A stretch of 64,000 nucleotides of DNA from Sordaria brevicollis (GCA_033439795.1 JAUTDP010000012.1:868001-932000), one strand, 5' to 3'; shown: positions 19,572 through 33,211, counted from the stretch's first letter. Numbers and translations are program-made. Notes: generated from the sequence alone by a model not told the origin.

Positions 19572-21107
19572 GTTTGAAGTGGTGGGAGGTGGGAAGGAAA
19601 GAAGGGTTGAGAAGTGGAAGGTGAAGGGGGGGATGGTGAGGATGCAGTGAGAAAGGAGTGGGTGACAAAAGGAACGAACAAGTTGTGGGTTGTAGACTGA
19701 AAGCGGAAGTTGCCATGTTATGTTGAGGCTTGGTGATGTTTGATGAGACTATGGAAGGAATGAGGAGTTGAAGTGAGAACCTGGAAGGAAGGTGCAAAGA
19801 CGGGAGTGCCTGCTGCATTTGAAAATGAGACAGATTTTCATAAAATGCTTGTCTTTCGCGACTCCCTATTTTGAATTGCCCAACTTGAAGCCCCAACTTG
19901 CTGAGCTTTCACAAGCACAACCGGAAAGAAGGGGTTATTGTGAGGAGCGAGGTGTGATGGGAAGCATCCCGGGTCTAAAGGTCTGGATGGAGCTACGGCT
20001 GCTTTCGAGAAGTGAAACGAGACATGGGGATTACACGCAGTTCAAAGTCCCATATGCTGGGTGAGTGTAGAAATAAATCGTTGAACTACCAAAGGGACGT
20101 GATATGCACTAAGCCGCCATAATCTATGCTTGGAGAGATGTGAATTCAAACCCCTTTACTCCATTTCATACAGAATCATCCCAGTCATAACAAAGACATG
20201 ACATCGTAACTTCATAACAGGACCAGACCAGGAAGTACATGAGAACCTGCTCGCTTCCTTTTGTTTTTGTGTGAACCCGCTTGCTTAAAGAAGAGACGAC
20301 CAACGCCGACCAGCTGAAATACTCGAAGAGTGAAAGAAGAAATACCAATTCGCTAAAACCAAGACCCAACCAAGCTGAGAGCTCATAGAAACCTTCTATC
20401 TAAAGAATCCCAAAAATGCCTGCCTAGGTATCAAGAAGAGAAGAGAGTCATAAAGTCGTTAAGAACCCGCCGTTCCCGAGAAGAAGAAAGGAAAAAAGCG
20501 CCCTTGTACAAAGACAACAACCAGAAAAAAACAAAAACCAGTATATCCGCCCAATCGATCCATCTCCAGTATATGATACTGTTGATCTCATATCCAAACC
20601 CCCAAAACTTTTCTAACTCAAAAACTTTTCTTTCCAGAAGTCCTTCCCAATTGCTTTTCCCATCCGATTCCCAAAATTCTTTTCCTTTTGTACATTCAGC
20701 CCACTGCAACAAACAACTTCTAGCATCCCCTCGTCCCCTAGTCTAAACTCTAGCAACTTCATATGCGGGATAGTCCTGAAGGTGACGCTTCAGCGCACCT
20801 GACAGTCTGCTCCATGATCCTCTGGTCCGGCGCCAATTCACCGAAGTCTCAAGCAGGTCCATGGAGCCCATCAGACCCGGTCTACATCTCCTCCACTCCC
20901 GGCACAACAATGGCTCATGGGCCGGCCTCGACTCGGCGCGGCGAGGTGGCTAGCCCGTCACAGCTTTGTGGCGGGGAGTGGTCCAGTACCGTCCTTCGTT
21001 TGACGTTGACTGGTTCAAGTGACCTAACACTTGAAGAGATCGTAGACTGTAGGTCCAGGAGGCTATCTCGCGGAAATTGATTTGTAGTTTTCATCCTAAC
21101 TCAATGT
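19572..21107. other. Convergent intergenic region
   Basis: Between the hydrolase stop and the end of the C2H2 regulator transcript. The right part (20160-20720) is AT-rich and purine-rich. No gene, tRNA or repeat supported. Confidence 0.55.
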
Positions 21108-21166
21108 CTGATTGTTCAGTCAGTAAAGCGTCCGTGATCGGCTGAGAGTGAAGCATGTGAACTTAC
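21108..21166 (-). other. Candidate 3'-UTR intron of the C2H2 regulator
   Basis: Eight bases after the TAA of the C2H2 gene a strong donor (CTG|GTAAGT) begins. A branch-like ACTGAC and an AATCAG acceptor follow 59 nt downstream, the normal size and layout of a fungal intron. It would not change the protein. Supported by consensus sites only. Confidence 0.45.
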
Positions 21167-21173
21167 CAGATGT

Positions 21174-24100
21174 TTACATCTTCCAGCTGCGGGGCTGAAC
21201 ACCGTTGGAAAGGGCCTGGTGAAGCTTGCCCATGGCGGCCAAGTGCTCCTGGGCATCCTTGATGTACTGGAGGCTCTGGGGGTCCTCAGGCTGAAGGTAC
21301 TCCTGGAAGATGCTCTGGAGAGCTTTCTGGTGCTCGCTCCACTGAGCGCGGTGAACATCGGCCTGAGCCTCAGCCTTGCTAATCTTGTTGGCAGACTTGC
21401 GAGAGCTGCTCTTCTCCTGAGCTTCCTGCTTGTCGCCCTCGCTCTTTCTCTTGCGACCCCGAGAGGAAGCACTAGCTCCAGAAGGGGGAGGAGAAGAAGC
21501 AGCCTGAGCAGTAGAGCCGTTGTCGTTGTGCACACGCCTCATGTGATCTCTCAAATTCCATTGGCGGGGGAAGCCATGTCCGGGAAGCGAGCGTTCACAT
21601 CCCTCATAAGTGCAGAGATAAGGCTTCTCTCCGTGGCCATGCATGGCGTGGGCCTCACGCTCATGACGAAGAAGGCAAGCAGTGGAAGAGAAACGGGCGT
21701 TCTGGCATCCCTCGACCTTGCAGCGGTAGGGTTTGAGGTGAGAGTCAACGAACTTGCTGAAGCAGTGGATGATTGTTAGTCAATGGCTTGTAGTGAACCC
21801 CGAAAAGTGAACAAAAAACTTACTCATAGTTGCACTTGAGCTTCTCGGGCTTGTGGTTGCAGTTGGCCTCACCCTCCCATGGGCAGTGGAAAAGACCGTC
21901 GGCTTGTGGAAGAGCGTTCTTGTAGAGATAGTGATCCCTGGCAGACTCACCATCGCCGCTCATACGGCGAGCGCCGAAAGCAGGAGGAAGAGAGAAAGCA
22001 TCTTCAATAGCGGGCATCACATTTCCATGGATATCCTCAGTAACATATTGCGAACCGTTGCGGCTCATCCTGGTGTTCCCATATTCGTAAGAGAGTGTTC
22101 CGGAAGGCAAAACAACTTCGGTAGCAACATACCTGGGCGATTGGCCGGGAATAACGGGCGAGATAGAGCTCGTGCTCTCCTCGGGAGAAGAGACAGAAGG
22201 AACACCAGAGAAAACATCTCCCTCAAAGAAACCGGGAGAAGACATGCGCGAAGAGCCAATAGGGCTAGGAGAGCCCCAAGACTGGGGAGAGCTGCCAATC
22301 ATGCCGGCAGTGAAGATCTGGGGGTTCACATGCTGGTTCATGGCAGAAGCTCCCATATCGGTAGAGTAGGGAAGACCATCTGGCATGCCCATCATGCTGG
22401 AGTAAAAAGCCGGGTGTCCATTGAATGATTCAAAATCCGGAGTAGAGAACTGGGGAACATCCATCATGCGGCTGTTTGTCAATGAGGCATCCTGATAACT
22501 GGAGCCATTGCCAGAGACATCAAGCTTGGAAAGTGCCGAGGAGGTAGAAGTGAGATGAACCGACGGAACTCTCGACCTTCCTACCCTCTTGGCTGGGGTT
22601 GTCGACTTGGTGATCCTTTGCTTGTGGCTGCTGGTAGAGCTCTGAGAAGTCATGCGGCGCATGGGTTCCGCCTTTGGAACCTTGTCAACCGCGGCAGCAG
22701 CAGCATTCCACCTGGCTTGAAAGTCCTCCATGGTCTCCGTTTGATCCGGCCTTGGTGTGTTCTGGCTGAAAGAAGGAAGAAAGCAGTCCTCGGCATCTCC
22801 AGTGGTGTAGTAGTCTCCGGCGACAGTGAATTCGGAAAAGTTCTGTGGGCCTTCTGTTGTCGCATCCCATGATGAACCATTCAGGTCCGCGGGTCCTGAT
22901 TGACAGAAAGAAAACATTCCGTTGGAGGGAAGCATATTGGTTTGGGCAAAGCTGTAATCGCTGAGGAAGGGTTAGTATGCTATCAAATCAGGTCCGGTTG
23001 TTGCAGTCGCGAAAAAAAGAAACACCAAAAGAAAAGCCGGAGCCCAGATGTCACAACTTTGTTCCTGCACATCGTTTCATGTTAGTTATTGCGTTGCGGG
23101 CGAAGGGGGTGAGAGCATGAATACGGACCAACTGAGCTGCCAAAGCAGAGAAGTTTCGGCACAAGTGCCATCCAGATCCACGGAGCCATTCGAATGAACA
23201 GGAAAAGAAAAACAAAAGAAAATCCAGGCCAATCCAGACGATCCGTGTCGATGACCAGGTCCGCAATGGCACAAACAAAAGAAACAGATCCGGCGTCAAG
23301 ACCCAGCGGGTCGAAATGTCCAGAAAATGCGAAAAGTCCAAGGCGTCATCTTCACATGACTCTGTCTGATACAAATAACATCAGAAACTGAGAACATGTT
23401 CAGATATTGTCGAGTAATCCAGGGGCCCATTGTTGGTCGACATGAAATCCATGCGTGATGAATGATCCATGAAAAATCCTCTTCGAGTCCAGGCGAAAGC
23501 AAAAGAGAAAATGGCGTCCGGGTCCCTTGATGCTGAGCGACTGACCGAGGGCGACATTGCTGCGACATCTCTCTCGCATCCCTATCTCTCTGCGAATACC
23601 TGCAAAGAGATAAGGAACAGAGACGATGATGCTGTACGGAAAGCAGAAAAATGGAAAAAAAAATCCTGGCGTCATGTGTTGACCTTTTGGGTATCCTCGT
23701 TCGTGACCGGTGTGTTGGCGTTCCTCGAACCCTCTGAACAGAAAATGCAAAATCCGAACGAAAAAATCCACGATTGTTTCTCCGGCAAGGTGAGATGGAT
23801 CCGAGGCGATGACTGGCGATTGTCCTTGTCCGGCAGAATTGTGAGATGATTGAGTCGTCCATTTGTCCGATACTCACCACCAAGATGCTCCGAAGAGACA
23901 TGTGTTTGATATAACAGGAGAACACGCATGCGTGAAAGCAGCAGTTCTTTTAGACTCAGTGAAGAGCCGAGTGTCCTTTGGCGATTGAATCCATGGCGTC
24001 TGAAAATGAGACCCGGCAGTGTCTCGTCCGATGTGTGTCCTGTGATCCTTTGGGTCATATCCATGAAAACGGCTTCCATAGGCAAATTCAGTAGTCCTCA

Positions 24101-24378
24101 AACGGATATTTGTCAAAGTGTCCTTTTTGGCCAAAGACGCCTCAAGCGCAGCCTGACTGAGGCGTTGCTATGGCGATATTGTTGTCGTCGTGATGGTAAA
24201 CACACCGAAACGCCTGAACAAAAGAAATTGACAAGACTTGACACTCAACAGGAAAACGCAGTAAAAAGCAGCAAAAAGCACAATGGGCCTCCCAGGTAGA
24301 AAGATAAGAAAGCAGCGCAAAATACCTCGAGGGGGTGTGAACCTCATCCAGCTCAACGTGGGTGTTGTAGCCAGACAT
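21174..24378 (-). CDS. C2H2 zinc-finger transcription factor, 590 aa
   Basis: Model: exons 24326-24378, 21824-22960 and 21174-21756, all in phase. Exon 3 joins after a 67-nt intron with CTAAC branch and restores a finger region, so it is firm. Exon 2 begins in frame before any ATG (DYSFAQTN precedes MLPSNG), so an upstream exon is likely. The 17-codon exon 1 (MSGYNTHVELDEVHTPS) completes the split Ser codon but needs a 1365-nt intron, which is long for a fungus. The Ser/Pro/Asn-rich N-terminus resembles an activation region. Finger 1 uses C409, C414, H428, H433; finger 2 uses C445, C450, H468, H473. A Cys-containing segment before them (HCPWEGEANC) may add a third, irregular zinc site. A basic stretch (SRGRKRK) and a Gln-rich helical tail follow. 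DNA binding is expected; target genes are unknown. If exon 1 is wrong, translation starts at 22935. Confidence 0.75.
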
Positions 24379-26345
24379 TGTGTTATCAGAAGTCCGTGGC
24401 ACAACAATGGCAGTCATTCCTCGGGCTGTGTGTAATCCTGTGGTCCAGCGGTGGCAGTCTCTCCGGCAAGCACTCTGAGCAAAATAACACTCTGAGCAAG
24501 GAGAGATGAGAGTCCTTTGGGCTGAAAAGTCCTTGTGGCTTGATTGAGAGAAGAGAGAAGAGAGAAAAATATCCTCGAATGTGGCAGTTGTCGGATGTCG
24601 TGAAACACTTGGGAAAAATCCTTAAATCCTGTGTGGGTCGTAGATCTCTGTTGATCTCCAGGTCTTTCTCTTTTGGAGTGGAACACCAGAACAGAAAGAG
24701 AAGGGGACGCAAGATGACGAGATGAGGGGGAGGCAAGAGCTTGTTTAAGAAGCTGTGAGGAAGGAGCCGAAGAAGCGTCGAGAAGGATTGGATCCGGATT
24801 TTGGTGCGAGTGGTGTCAAGTTGTGTGCGTGTGTGTGGTCCAGGGCTGAGTCCAGTGAGGGCGTCGCTTGATGGTTGCCTGATTGAGGGTCGTTGGGCAC
24901 GAATCCAAGACGGGTTGGGCTTCGAAGAAAGTGCGGTGAGGAAATTTGGTCGAGGAAAGAACAGCTGTTGGGCAGACGAGGGGGAAAAAGTCTGGTTTTA
25001 ATGTCGAGCAGACGGTCGCTCTTTCCCCTCGTCTCCTCATGATTTTCTCCCATCTCTCATCTCCCCCTCTTGCCAAAACCAGTGAGAAACCGAATCATTC
25101 CGTGCAGCCTTCCTTCCCTCTCGACCCCGGTCGCTTCACACCCTCACACACCCCCCCTGGTTGCAACGAGAGTGGTCGTCCAACTCGTTCGACATGAGGA
25201 AAGAGAGGCTTTGCATTGCAGGGGAGCATCCATGGAATTGCACCAAGACCAAGACCACACCAGTGAGGTGCTGTGCAGAACATTACTAGGTGCATACCCC
25301 ACTTTTCCCGCGCTGCCTCTGCCTGCTGTTTCTGCTGCTGCTCTTCCCGTCCATTCAGGCCGTTTCGTCTTTCCCATTTGCTTGTGAAATGCATCCAAAA
25401 CACACCAAGACACTAACACCAAAATTCCTCGCTGAGCTGCGCCAATCTCAACTCCAAACCAAATTCTCACCACTTTCCCACAGCCTCCCTCCGTCGCTTT
25501 TCATTATCTCACTTTCCCACTTTCCCACTTCCCCCTCTTTTCCCAGCCTCTCATCCCCCCCTCCGCAATAATTGCACTTCTGCACCCGGGCAGACCTGTC
25601 ACATTCAATTTTCGCAAAAAAAAATTGTGCGAAAAAAGCTGAGCTGGCACCACATCCTGCTGCACGTGCAATAGGCCGCGGCTGACGAGGCCCGGCGTGA
25701 TGGTCATGGCCCGGCGTCTGACTGGCCTGTTACCCTGTTTTCCGGCGATGCGACAAGCGATGGCAGAGAAACATGGAGGGTCTGCCAGCGGGGCCAAGGA
25801 TGCCTCCCCGGCCTATCATGCCCGGTGACGATGGTTAGCCTGCAACCAGGGCCGGCTCTGAGACCGCATTGGCTGTCCTCGCCAGGCGTTGGATGGAATT
25901 GGCTGCAGCACATGGCTTGCCAACTCATCAGTGCAGATATCCCCCGGTCCCAGAGGCACCCCCCAGCCCACCTGTTTTCACTGGAAAGGAGGGGTCTGAC
26001 TCCGGGGTGTCAGGGTGTCGGGCAGTCAGGGTGTGTGTCTGTCTTGCGCGAATTGTCACGGCCAAAAACATCACCACCGTCATCAATATCAATATCACAC
26101 ACGCCCTTGGCTGTGATAAGATAACCCGGGTGATGAGACGGACAAAAAGGAAATTGAGGCTGATGAGAATGATGAGAGATGATTTGGCGGGAGATGATGA
26201 TGCAACGAGAATACGAACAAGAAATATCCAAAGCCGGCTCAACCGACCAAAAAGACACTCCGGGCCTGCCAATATCAGACATCCCGGACAATTGCGATCT
26301 TCAACCGCGAGCCGGGTAATCTCACGCTCAACAGAAAGAAATCAG

Positions 26346-26361
26346 AAAAAAAAAAAAAAAA
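26346..26361. repeat. A16 homopolymer
   Basis: Sixteen consecutive A residues in the gene-free region. No retroelement features or target-site duplication recognised around it. Confidence 0.8.
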
Positions 26362-29300
26362 TCTGACAGACTCGAAACATCGAAAGCCGACTCTTCTCAG
26401 CAATCTGCAGTCAATCTGGAAATCCGATCAAAATCTGGATAAAATGGAGCCAAAAAATGCAAGAAATGTTTCAAATGTTTCGGCATCCAACGCATGCGCC
26501 GCTGCAATGGTAGCCGCGCTGCACTGACAACGCTCAAATCGCAAATAGACCCCCGCCTTGGATGGTGGTCTGCTGGGGATGTCTGCAGAAAATGGATAAC
26601 TGCCTCGTTGACAACTCATCAAGAGGCTTGGAACTGAGGAGAACGAGGAGAGTGAGCAGCCTCTTCGCAACTGGTCTCACCAAGTGCGTGCTCACCCAAT
26701 CGCCAACGAATCTATCCAAGAGACCGAATGAGAGGCTCTCTTCCAGCCAATGTTGTCCCGGCACTGCTTTCACAAGCCGTCTCTGCGATCTGAATGGATA
26801 ACCACGCACCACTGAAGAAAGAGATGGCTTCCGTCATGATCCAGTCTCGAGGGGTCGGATTGACAAACGGAAATGACAGCGGCACAAGATCGTCTGATGG
26901 TTACTGCTGACTATCGGCCTGCCGTGTCTTGTTGCTGCAGAGAGGCTGTCGTCCGTCTGTTGATGGTTGTGTCGATAGCTGGTAATTCGGCCTTCTGGAT
27001 GGATGAGACTGCTTGCGACGACAACAACATCGACTCCATGGCGGATGAAGCGGATAATTGCCAAAATGTGTCAAGAGGGTCTGGCATATCTGCTTGCTGC
27101 GGTCGACGACGTATCATGGCTTCCATGAGGCTTATCGATAGGTTATCGGCGTATGTGCGGCTTTGCAAGATGGGCGCAAAGACGGGATGGGATGCGATGG
27201 TTTCGTCCGATATCAGAGGGCGCTCCTCTCTCGGTTTGACGACTTATCGTTCTGACATGCATTGAGCCGCTTCCTGCATTGCCAGCGTGTAATGCAACCG
27301 CCTCATTTTTCAAAAAAGATTTTTCTTCGAAGCCGCATCGACACGACGCTACCCTCCACCAGTCTCCACGATGACCGTCACTGGCACCCTCGGCTTGGGG
27401 TTTGCCGAGAGCCTCAAATCGCGACACCCGAGTGGCATATCTTGATTGCATCTGCACTCAATGTTTACCAATGTCTGCCAATGTCTGCCTCACGAGATAA
27501 GCTGGTTGGGCTTCACTTACCTGAACCTCAATGGCCATTGCGACAAATGAGGCAATAATGGTTCCGAATGCCATGGTGCCATTGACCAAGGGAGCGCCGA
27601 TTTGCTCGTCGTCGTCGTTCTTTATGCACTCAACGGCTCATAAAGTTGATATATCGCGGGCATCATGATTTTCCATGCGCAAAGGCACCAATGCGTCCGA
27701 TATCGTGGGTCGTGTTGCAGGAGGGTCCAAAGAGGGTCCAACGGAGGTCCAGTCATCGTCGTCGTCGTCCGGTCAAATTTCGCCATTTCCCCAGAAAGAA
27801 TCTTCCAGCCAGTCTCCGGAGCCTTCTCGACCAAATCGCCTTCACCATCTCCTGCTCCAGCGCCCCAATCGCACAATGGCCTTCCCTTTCCCATACCTCC
27901 CCTCATGCTTCATTGACTGTGCTCATCAGGTTGTTGATATGGCGATCGTTGCCGCTGTCGCATCGCCGTCGTCCGTTTTTCGCCTCTTCCTGTCGTCCAA
28001 ATGCGCCGTCCATTTGTTGAACCACTTCTCGAGTACGGCATGCCGAGATGGCTCCGTCTTCGCCGATGGTGGTGAGCCGTGGACGGGAAGATCAGTCGTC
28101 GTTCTGGCCAGAACCTCAAATCGTGCAGATGTCGGTGGAACGTCTTCGGCATCACCAAATCAGGGCCGTCTTTCTGAGAGGGGTCAATTTCGGCTGGATC
28201 GTCGTCGATAAGACCGGTGCATTCCTCCAAGCTCTCCTCCGCGCCGTGTGTAGTCGTGTCCGGAAGGCGACTCTATCCTGGTGGACGCATCAAGTCGATG
28301 GATTGTCGACGTCCCTGCGCAATGCATCCATCGTAAGATAAAGTTGGTGATCGATTTTCCTTCATCCATACGCCAACCAAGCCCTCTGCCACTGTGCCCC
28401 TTCCCAGCCCAATTGCGCTCTCATCGCGTCCGCCTTCGCTCTCGTCGTCGCCGTCTGAAACTCACTCATCTCAATCCGATCCAAAGGGGCAATCGCGGTT
28501 TCGTGACATGGATCGTTCTGGAGAGCGTAACGTATCGTGTGTAACCAGACCACTGTCGGAAGTGGTTGGAAAGGTGGGCATATCGATGAATGTGTCCGAG
28601 TGAACACCGGCATCCAAAATCGGGACACAATCGAAAGTAATGAAGATGCTTCAGAAAGTATCGAACATTGAAGGTGTCCTCGATGAAGGATGTTGGAATC
28701 GCGAACTTGGTGCTTGACGATAAAAAGATGACGGAGGTGGCGAAATCCAGGGTTCAGTCAGTCGACAAGACCGCTACAACTGGGTTGTTAGTGCACTGCC
28801 AAGTCACCCTTGAGGCCGCCGCAAAATTCGCTGAGCCTCCTTCATTCCATCACCATCATTCCAACACCATGACCAGATGCCTCTCAAAGGATGTTGAACG
28901 GGCAAGACCCAATTGTTCCGCCTTAACCACAAGAGGCTGAGGCAACGACATCCTGCTTTGCTCAGTGGCTTGATCATTCAGGTCCGCGTTTGCAACGGAA
29001 TGAACCGCGCGCAAGCCCATGCCAGAGCAGTGGTGAGCCACTCCGCATATCACTATATTTCCATTCTCAAGCCCATGAGGCTTAGCAGACCCTGAATTCC
29101 TCAGTGGAAGCCTTCTGTAAGACCTGTCCGCTGTCGGATGTCTTCCTACTCAGATCTCACGCCCTGCCGCGCTCCACGGAAAACTTTCGGCCATTTCCTT
29201 GTCCGTAACACAGAACGAGGGGCTTGCGTCCGGTCATCGGTTTCGATGGTGGCTTGACTGAGTACCACAACATGTCGTCGATATCGGGATTGGTCCATAT

Positions 29301-30580
29301 CTCACACCACACAACAACGTGATATGTTGTATCACCTAGAGCCCCTCTCTTTGTACAGCCCCAGGAGACCAAAAGGGCACCGCCAAACCTCAACTAAGGC
29401 CTGATTCCCAGAAGGAGCCAGAGATGCCAAGCCAGCTGATATGGTGGGTAGGGTAGGTAAACGAGACCTGCGGTGGCACGCTGTCGAGGGTGTGGGTATC
29501 GAGGTCGGACGATGGTGTCATCAGGGTCTTCTACTGTCTCCAGATGAATGTAAGTGAGTCTCAGAAGAACGGATATCGGTATCAGATCGGTTTCCGGGTC
29601 GGGGGATGGCGCAAAGCTCCAGATCGGTGCTACCACAGATTTCGAACCGGGGCAGACACTTTCAACCCCATGATTGACCTCGGCCATCGGCTTAAGGGTA
29701 AGGCCCATCTGAAGGTTCCAACTTGGAACAAAGCTCAACACCAACATCAACATCATCAAACATCATCCGGGGTAAACGTGAACCATCAAGGTACTCCATT
29801 GGGCTGATCGATGCCTTGTCGAGAGACGTTAGGCCGCTGGTGGTCCAGCACGGCCACATCAAGACTTCCTCTTTACAAGTCCTCCATGAATGATTGGGCC
29901 GGTGCATCATCTTGATGATGGTTACTTACCTGATGAAAAAGTAATGATACAATGACTGTCTCCGAGGATGACACGGAGGTAGTAACCGGCTAGATAGGCC
30001 TGTCCGTCCGGGGCTGGGTCCGGGACCGATGTCTCTGGGTAAGGTGTGTTTGGTTGCTGGTGTAAATCCCCACTCCGGGCTGAAAGATTCGGGAAGACGG
30101 GCGACTCATCTGGACCGGACCGAAAAAAGGAAGGGAAAACGAAAATGGACAAGAACATGGGCCGGCATCCAAATCCGCGACGGGACGGTCGCAACCCAGG
30201 AAATGGGCATCCAACGTAAACGGGGTGTATCCGGGACTGGACGGCGAGGTGGGGCCGTCCGTCCAACCTATGCTCCAAAAAAGGGTTTCCATACAGAGCC
30301 GGCGGCCGGTAAGCGAGACCGTTGCAACGGGAGAGACATCATGGCGATGAGAGAAGGATCACGCCGACACCACATCTCATCATCATCTCCATGAATCATG
30401 AGTCTCCCATTTTCGGCCTCACATTTTGTGGCATCCGTGTTTTGGTTTTTCTCTTGGGTGAGATCATGGCGCGTATGAGGGGTCTTTCCCAAAGAAGCCG
30501 ATATCCTAAACATCAGATCTCCGGACTTTGGAGTCCTGATGCGGATCTCAAGCTTTTTTGGTCCTGGTCCCTTTTTAAAA

Positions 30581-30584
<4 letters not shown>

Positions 30585-30621
<37 letters not shown>
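30585..30621. repeat. (AG)18 microsatellite
   Basis: About 18 uninterrupted AG units, the longest simple repeat in the window. Polypurine/polypyrimidine tracts like this are common in fungal promoters and vary between strains. Confidence 0.9.
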
Positions 30622-30623
<2 letters not shown>

Positions 30624-32921
30624 TTAAACGGGCAGGAGTCGGATGGGGTGAGACCCAAAGAGGACGGAGGGTTGCAGGAGGAAAGGGGGAGCAGGACACA
30701 CAACATTAAAGATATGAATCCGGAACCCGCATGCCCGCACCGGCACAGGCCGCAGAAAGAGGGTGCAGGGCCACCGCACCGCACAGAACGGAGCCCATGG
30801 GCCACGCCACGGGATGCGGGATTGTCCTCTGAAAAGAATTGGGGGCAATAAGGAAAGGAAAAGGCGGTATGGAATGGCATGTGGCATCAAGACATAAATT
30901 GGGCTTGCCAGCGAAACTTGTGCTCCATTTGTGCCCAACCCTTCCACCAGCAAAGAGCTTCTCACGTTCTCTCTTCGAATCACAATCAGCTCCGACTTGT
31001 TCGGTCGGGATGCAGGGGAGCTCCTTGCACCAATCACCGAAGATGATGGCTTTTGGGAATTGGGCGACAACACATCTTGCATTTCCTCCAAGAACCACGC
31101 CGTCTTTGGCAACTTGTTTCGTCTTGCCTCGCCCATTGCCCACCACGCTGATGATGATGGGTGATGCCCTACTTTTTTGACCTGGCCAGTCACAGGTTAT
31201 TCCGTCGTGGAAGTGGAAGGAAGCTGCACCATCAAACCGTTTTGGTGAGCCTCGTCTTGCTCGATGCTTTGGGGCGTTTTCTGGACCGACGACGACGACG
31301 ACGATACTCACCCGGGCAACACCAGGCCATTCAGACCACCACCCATTTCCCGACCGGCTACTGACATGGATATGTCAATGGAATGAATGGGTCAACACCA
31401 TCGGAAGGATTCTCGACCAAAGCAGTCTCACGCACACCCGGCACCACCATCAGCATGGCATGAAGCACTCCAATCTCCATTTTCCACCCTACAGATGGTT
31501 GATGCTTCTGCTGCCCTGCAAGCGCAGGCCACCTTCTGGCCCTGGAAGAACCGAGGATTGTGGCTTGCAATCAGATGTCCAGGGTGTCCCGGCAACCAAC
31601 ATGAAGAGAACCACGACCAGCAAAAGAAATCCATGAGAGCCATATGCAAAGATGCACTCACTCGTCCATGCGGTTTGACTTTTGAGCGTGGTTGACTTGG
31701 TGTTTGCGGCCCCGCGATCATCGACAGGTCTCGTCAACCCGAACATCATCTTCCGTTCTTGTTCTCGTTCACACACCCGATTGATTTGGACACTTTCTCT
31801 TTGCGCGAGTCAGACGAAACATTCCCCAGTCCCCACGGGCTGCCACGCGCGCTTGCTGGCAGAGCGATCCATCAAAGTTGACATCGCTCGCTTGTCTGTG
31901 TGTGTTGTGTCCCACGGCAGTGGTCCCTTGCTGGCCGGGAAACGGGGCGGTCGTATCGTCGTGTGTGTGTGTGATTGCACGTGTGCGTGTCGTGCTCTCA
32001 TCCTTCCATCCTCAATCCTCACTGCCGGGGCGAGCGAACCGGCACAGGCCACACAATCAAGCACACACACACAATCCACACCGCGTGTTTTAACATCGAC
32101 GTCCACCGGCCGGCCACAAGGATACCAGGATACCGTGTCGCGCCGTATCGGTGCTGCTCACTTTGTCGTGACAGCGTCAACCTTGCCACACATTTCCACC
32201 TTCGAGGCATATATGTCTCCATCGTGGGTCTAGCCCAGCCCTCTGGAGACCGCTGGGAGTCCCTTTCTTCTCTTTATCTTTCTCATCTTCCGTCCGAATT
32301 CCGAAGGGCAAGAGACTGCCATGCTGCTTGATGGTTATCGCCGAGCGAAGAAGCACTGTTTGGACAACAAGTCGCCGCCGCTGTTGTTGATGATCTGATA
32401 TCGGGATCCGGTTTTCGTGATCAAGAAAAAAAAAAGACAGAATATCCACTCAGGCATCCGCCGCCGAGCTGTCATACCCGCAAACCGCGTGTCTAGTCCG
32501 AGTCGCCAGCGAGAGACGGGAACCCTACAGTACCGAACGGAGACCCCTGAATCATTTGCGATACCCGCCGAAAAGAATCGGATATCCCAGTTGAGGTTAT
32601 CGCCAGCGCTGCTCCGTTTCGTGGATCCTTCTGGAGTTGTCAAAGATTTTGGTGGCCGGTATCCCCAGGAAATCCTGGCCGCAAGGTTTTTTCAGATTCA
32701 TTGCCCTTTTTTTTTTATCATATCTGCCAATTTGAACAACAAAACTCTCTTTGCGGGACCCTTTTTTTTCTGAAGTTTTTCCGTGTTTGCGGTTTTTGCG
32801 CTCTCCGCCAAGTTTTGCGAAAATAGAGGTTTTTCTGAAAAATCAGCATTCTGGACGGGAGACGGAACTCTTTCAACAAGAACTGCATTTTTGGATTCCG
32901 CATCCCAACGAAAGATAGGAA

Positions 32922-32945
32922 AAGAAGAAGAAGAAGAAGAAGAAG
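32922..32945. repeat. (AAG)8 microsatellite
   Basis: Eight AAG units about 270 bases before the probable start at 33212, within presumed promoter or leader. Confidence 0.85.
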
Positions 32946-33178
32946 ATGGCACAACCAGACTTTGCCTACCGCACGTCAACGGTTATGCCAAGTGACCCTT
33001 GGCTCTCTACGCGCAGGTGGGAAAATACAACCTTAAACCCCAATTCAAACATATGATCCCCTTCTTTTTTGGAGGGGGGTGAATTTGGGAGGCGCGATCT
33101 AGAACTACCTCTAACTAACCGAACGCACCAAAAGCCCGCTATACGCCGATACGACATCATCATACCAGCAACAACAAC

Positions 33179-33201
33179 ACACCAACACCAACACCAACAC
33201 T
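33179..33201. repeat. (ACACCA)n tandem repeat in leader
   Basis: Nearly four copies of a 6-nt ACACCA unit just upstream of the candidate ATG at 33212. CA/CT-rich, purine-poor sequence is usual for 5' leaders here. Confidence 0.7.
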
Positions 33202-33211
33202 TCCTCGTTTG

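Larger units (their letters stand above)
24379..33211. other. Large gene-free divergent region (8.8 kb)
   Basis: Between the minus-strand C2H2 regulator and the plus-strand gene at 33212. Many short open frames occur on both strands but none has family motifs, consistent codon bias or splice partners. It contains a 16-nt A run, an (AG)n tract, a (GT)6 tract at 31961-31972, scattered CGTCGT and GACGAC runs, an (AAG)8 tract and several T or A runs near 32410-32770. Probably long leaders, promoters and possibly non-coding transcripts of two regulated genes (inference). Confidence 0.5.

Noticed and set aside
26346..26361. A16 run as the tail of a retroposed copy
   Set aside because: No coding remnant upstream and no flanking duplication seen.
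27675..28211. 178-codon plus-strand frame in the large gene-free region
   Set aside because: Ser/Arg-rich with no conserved look and an overlapping frame on the opposite strand; likely chance.
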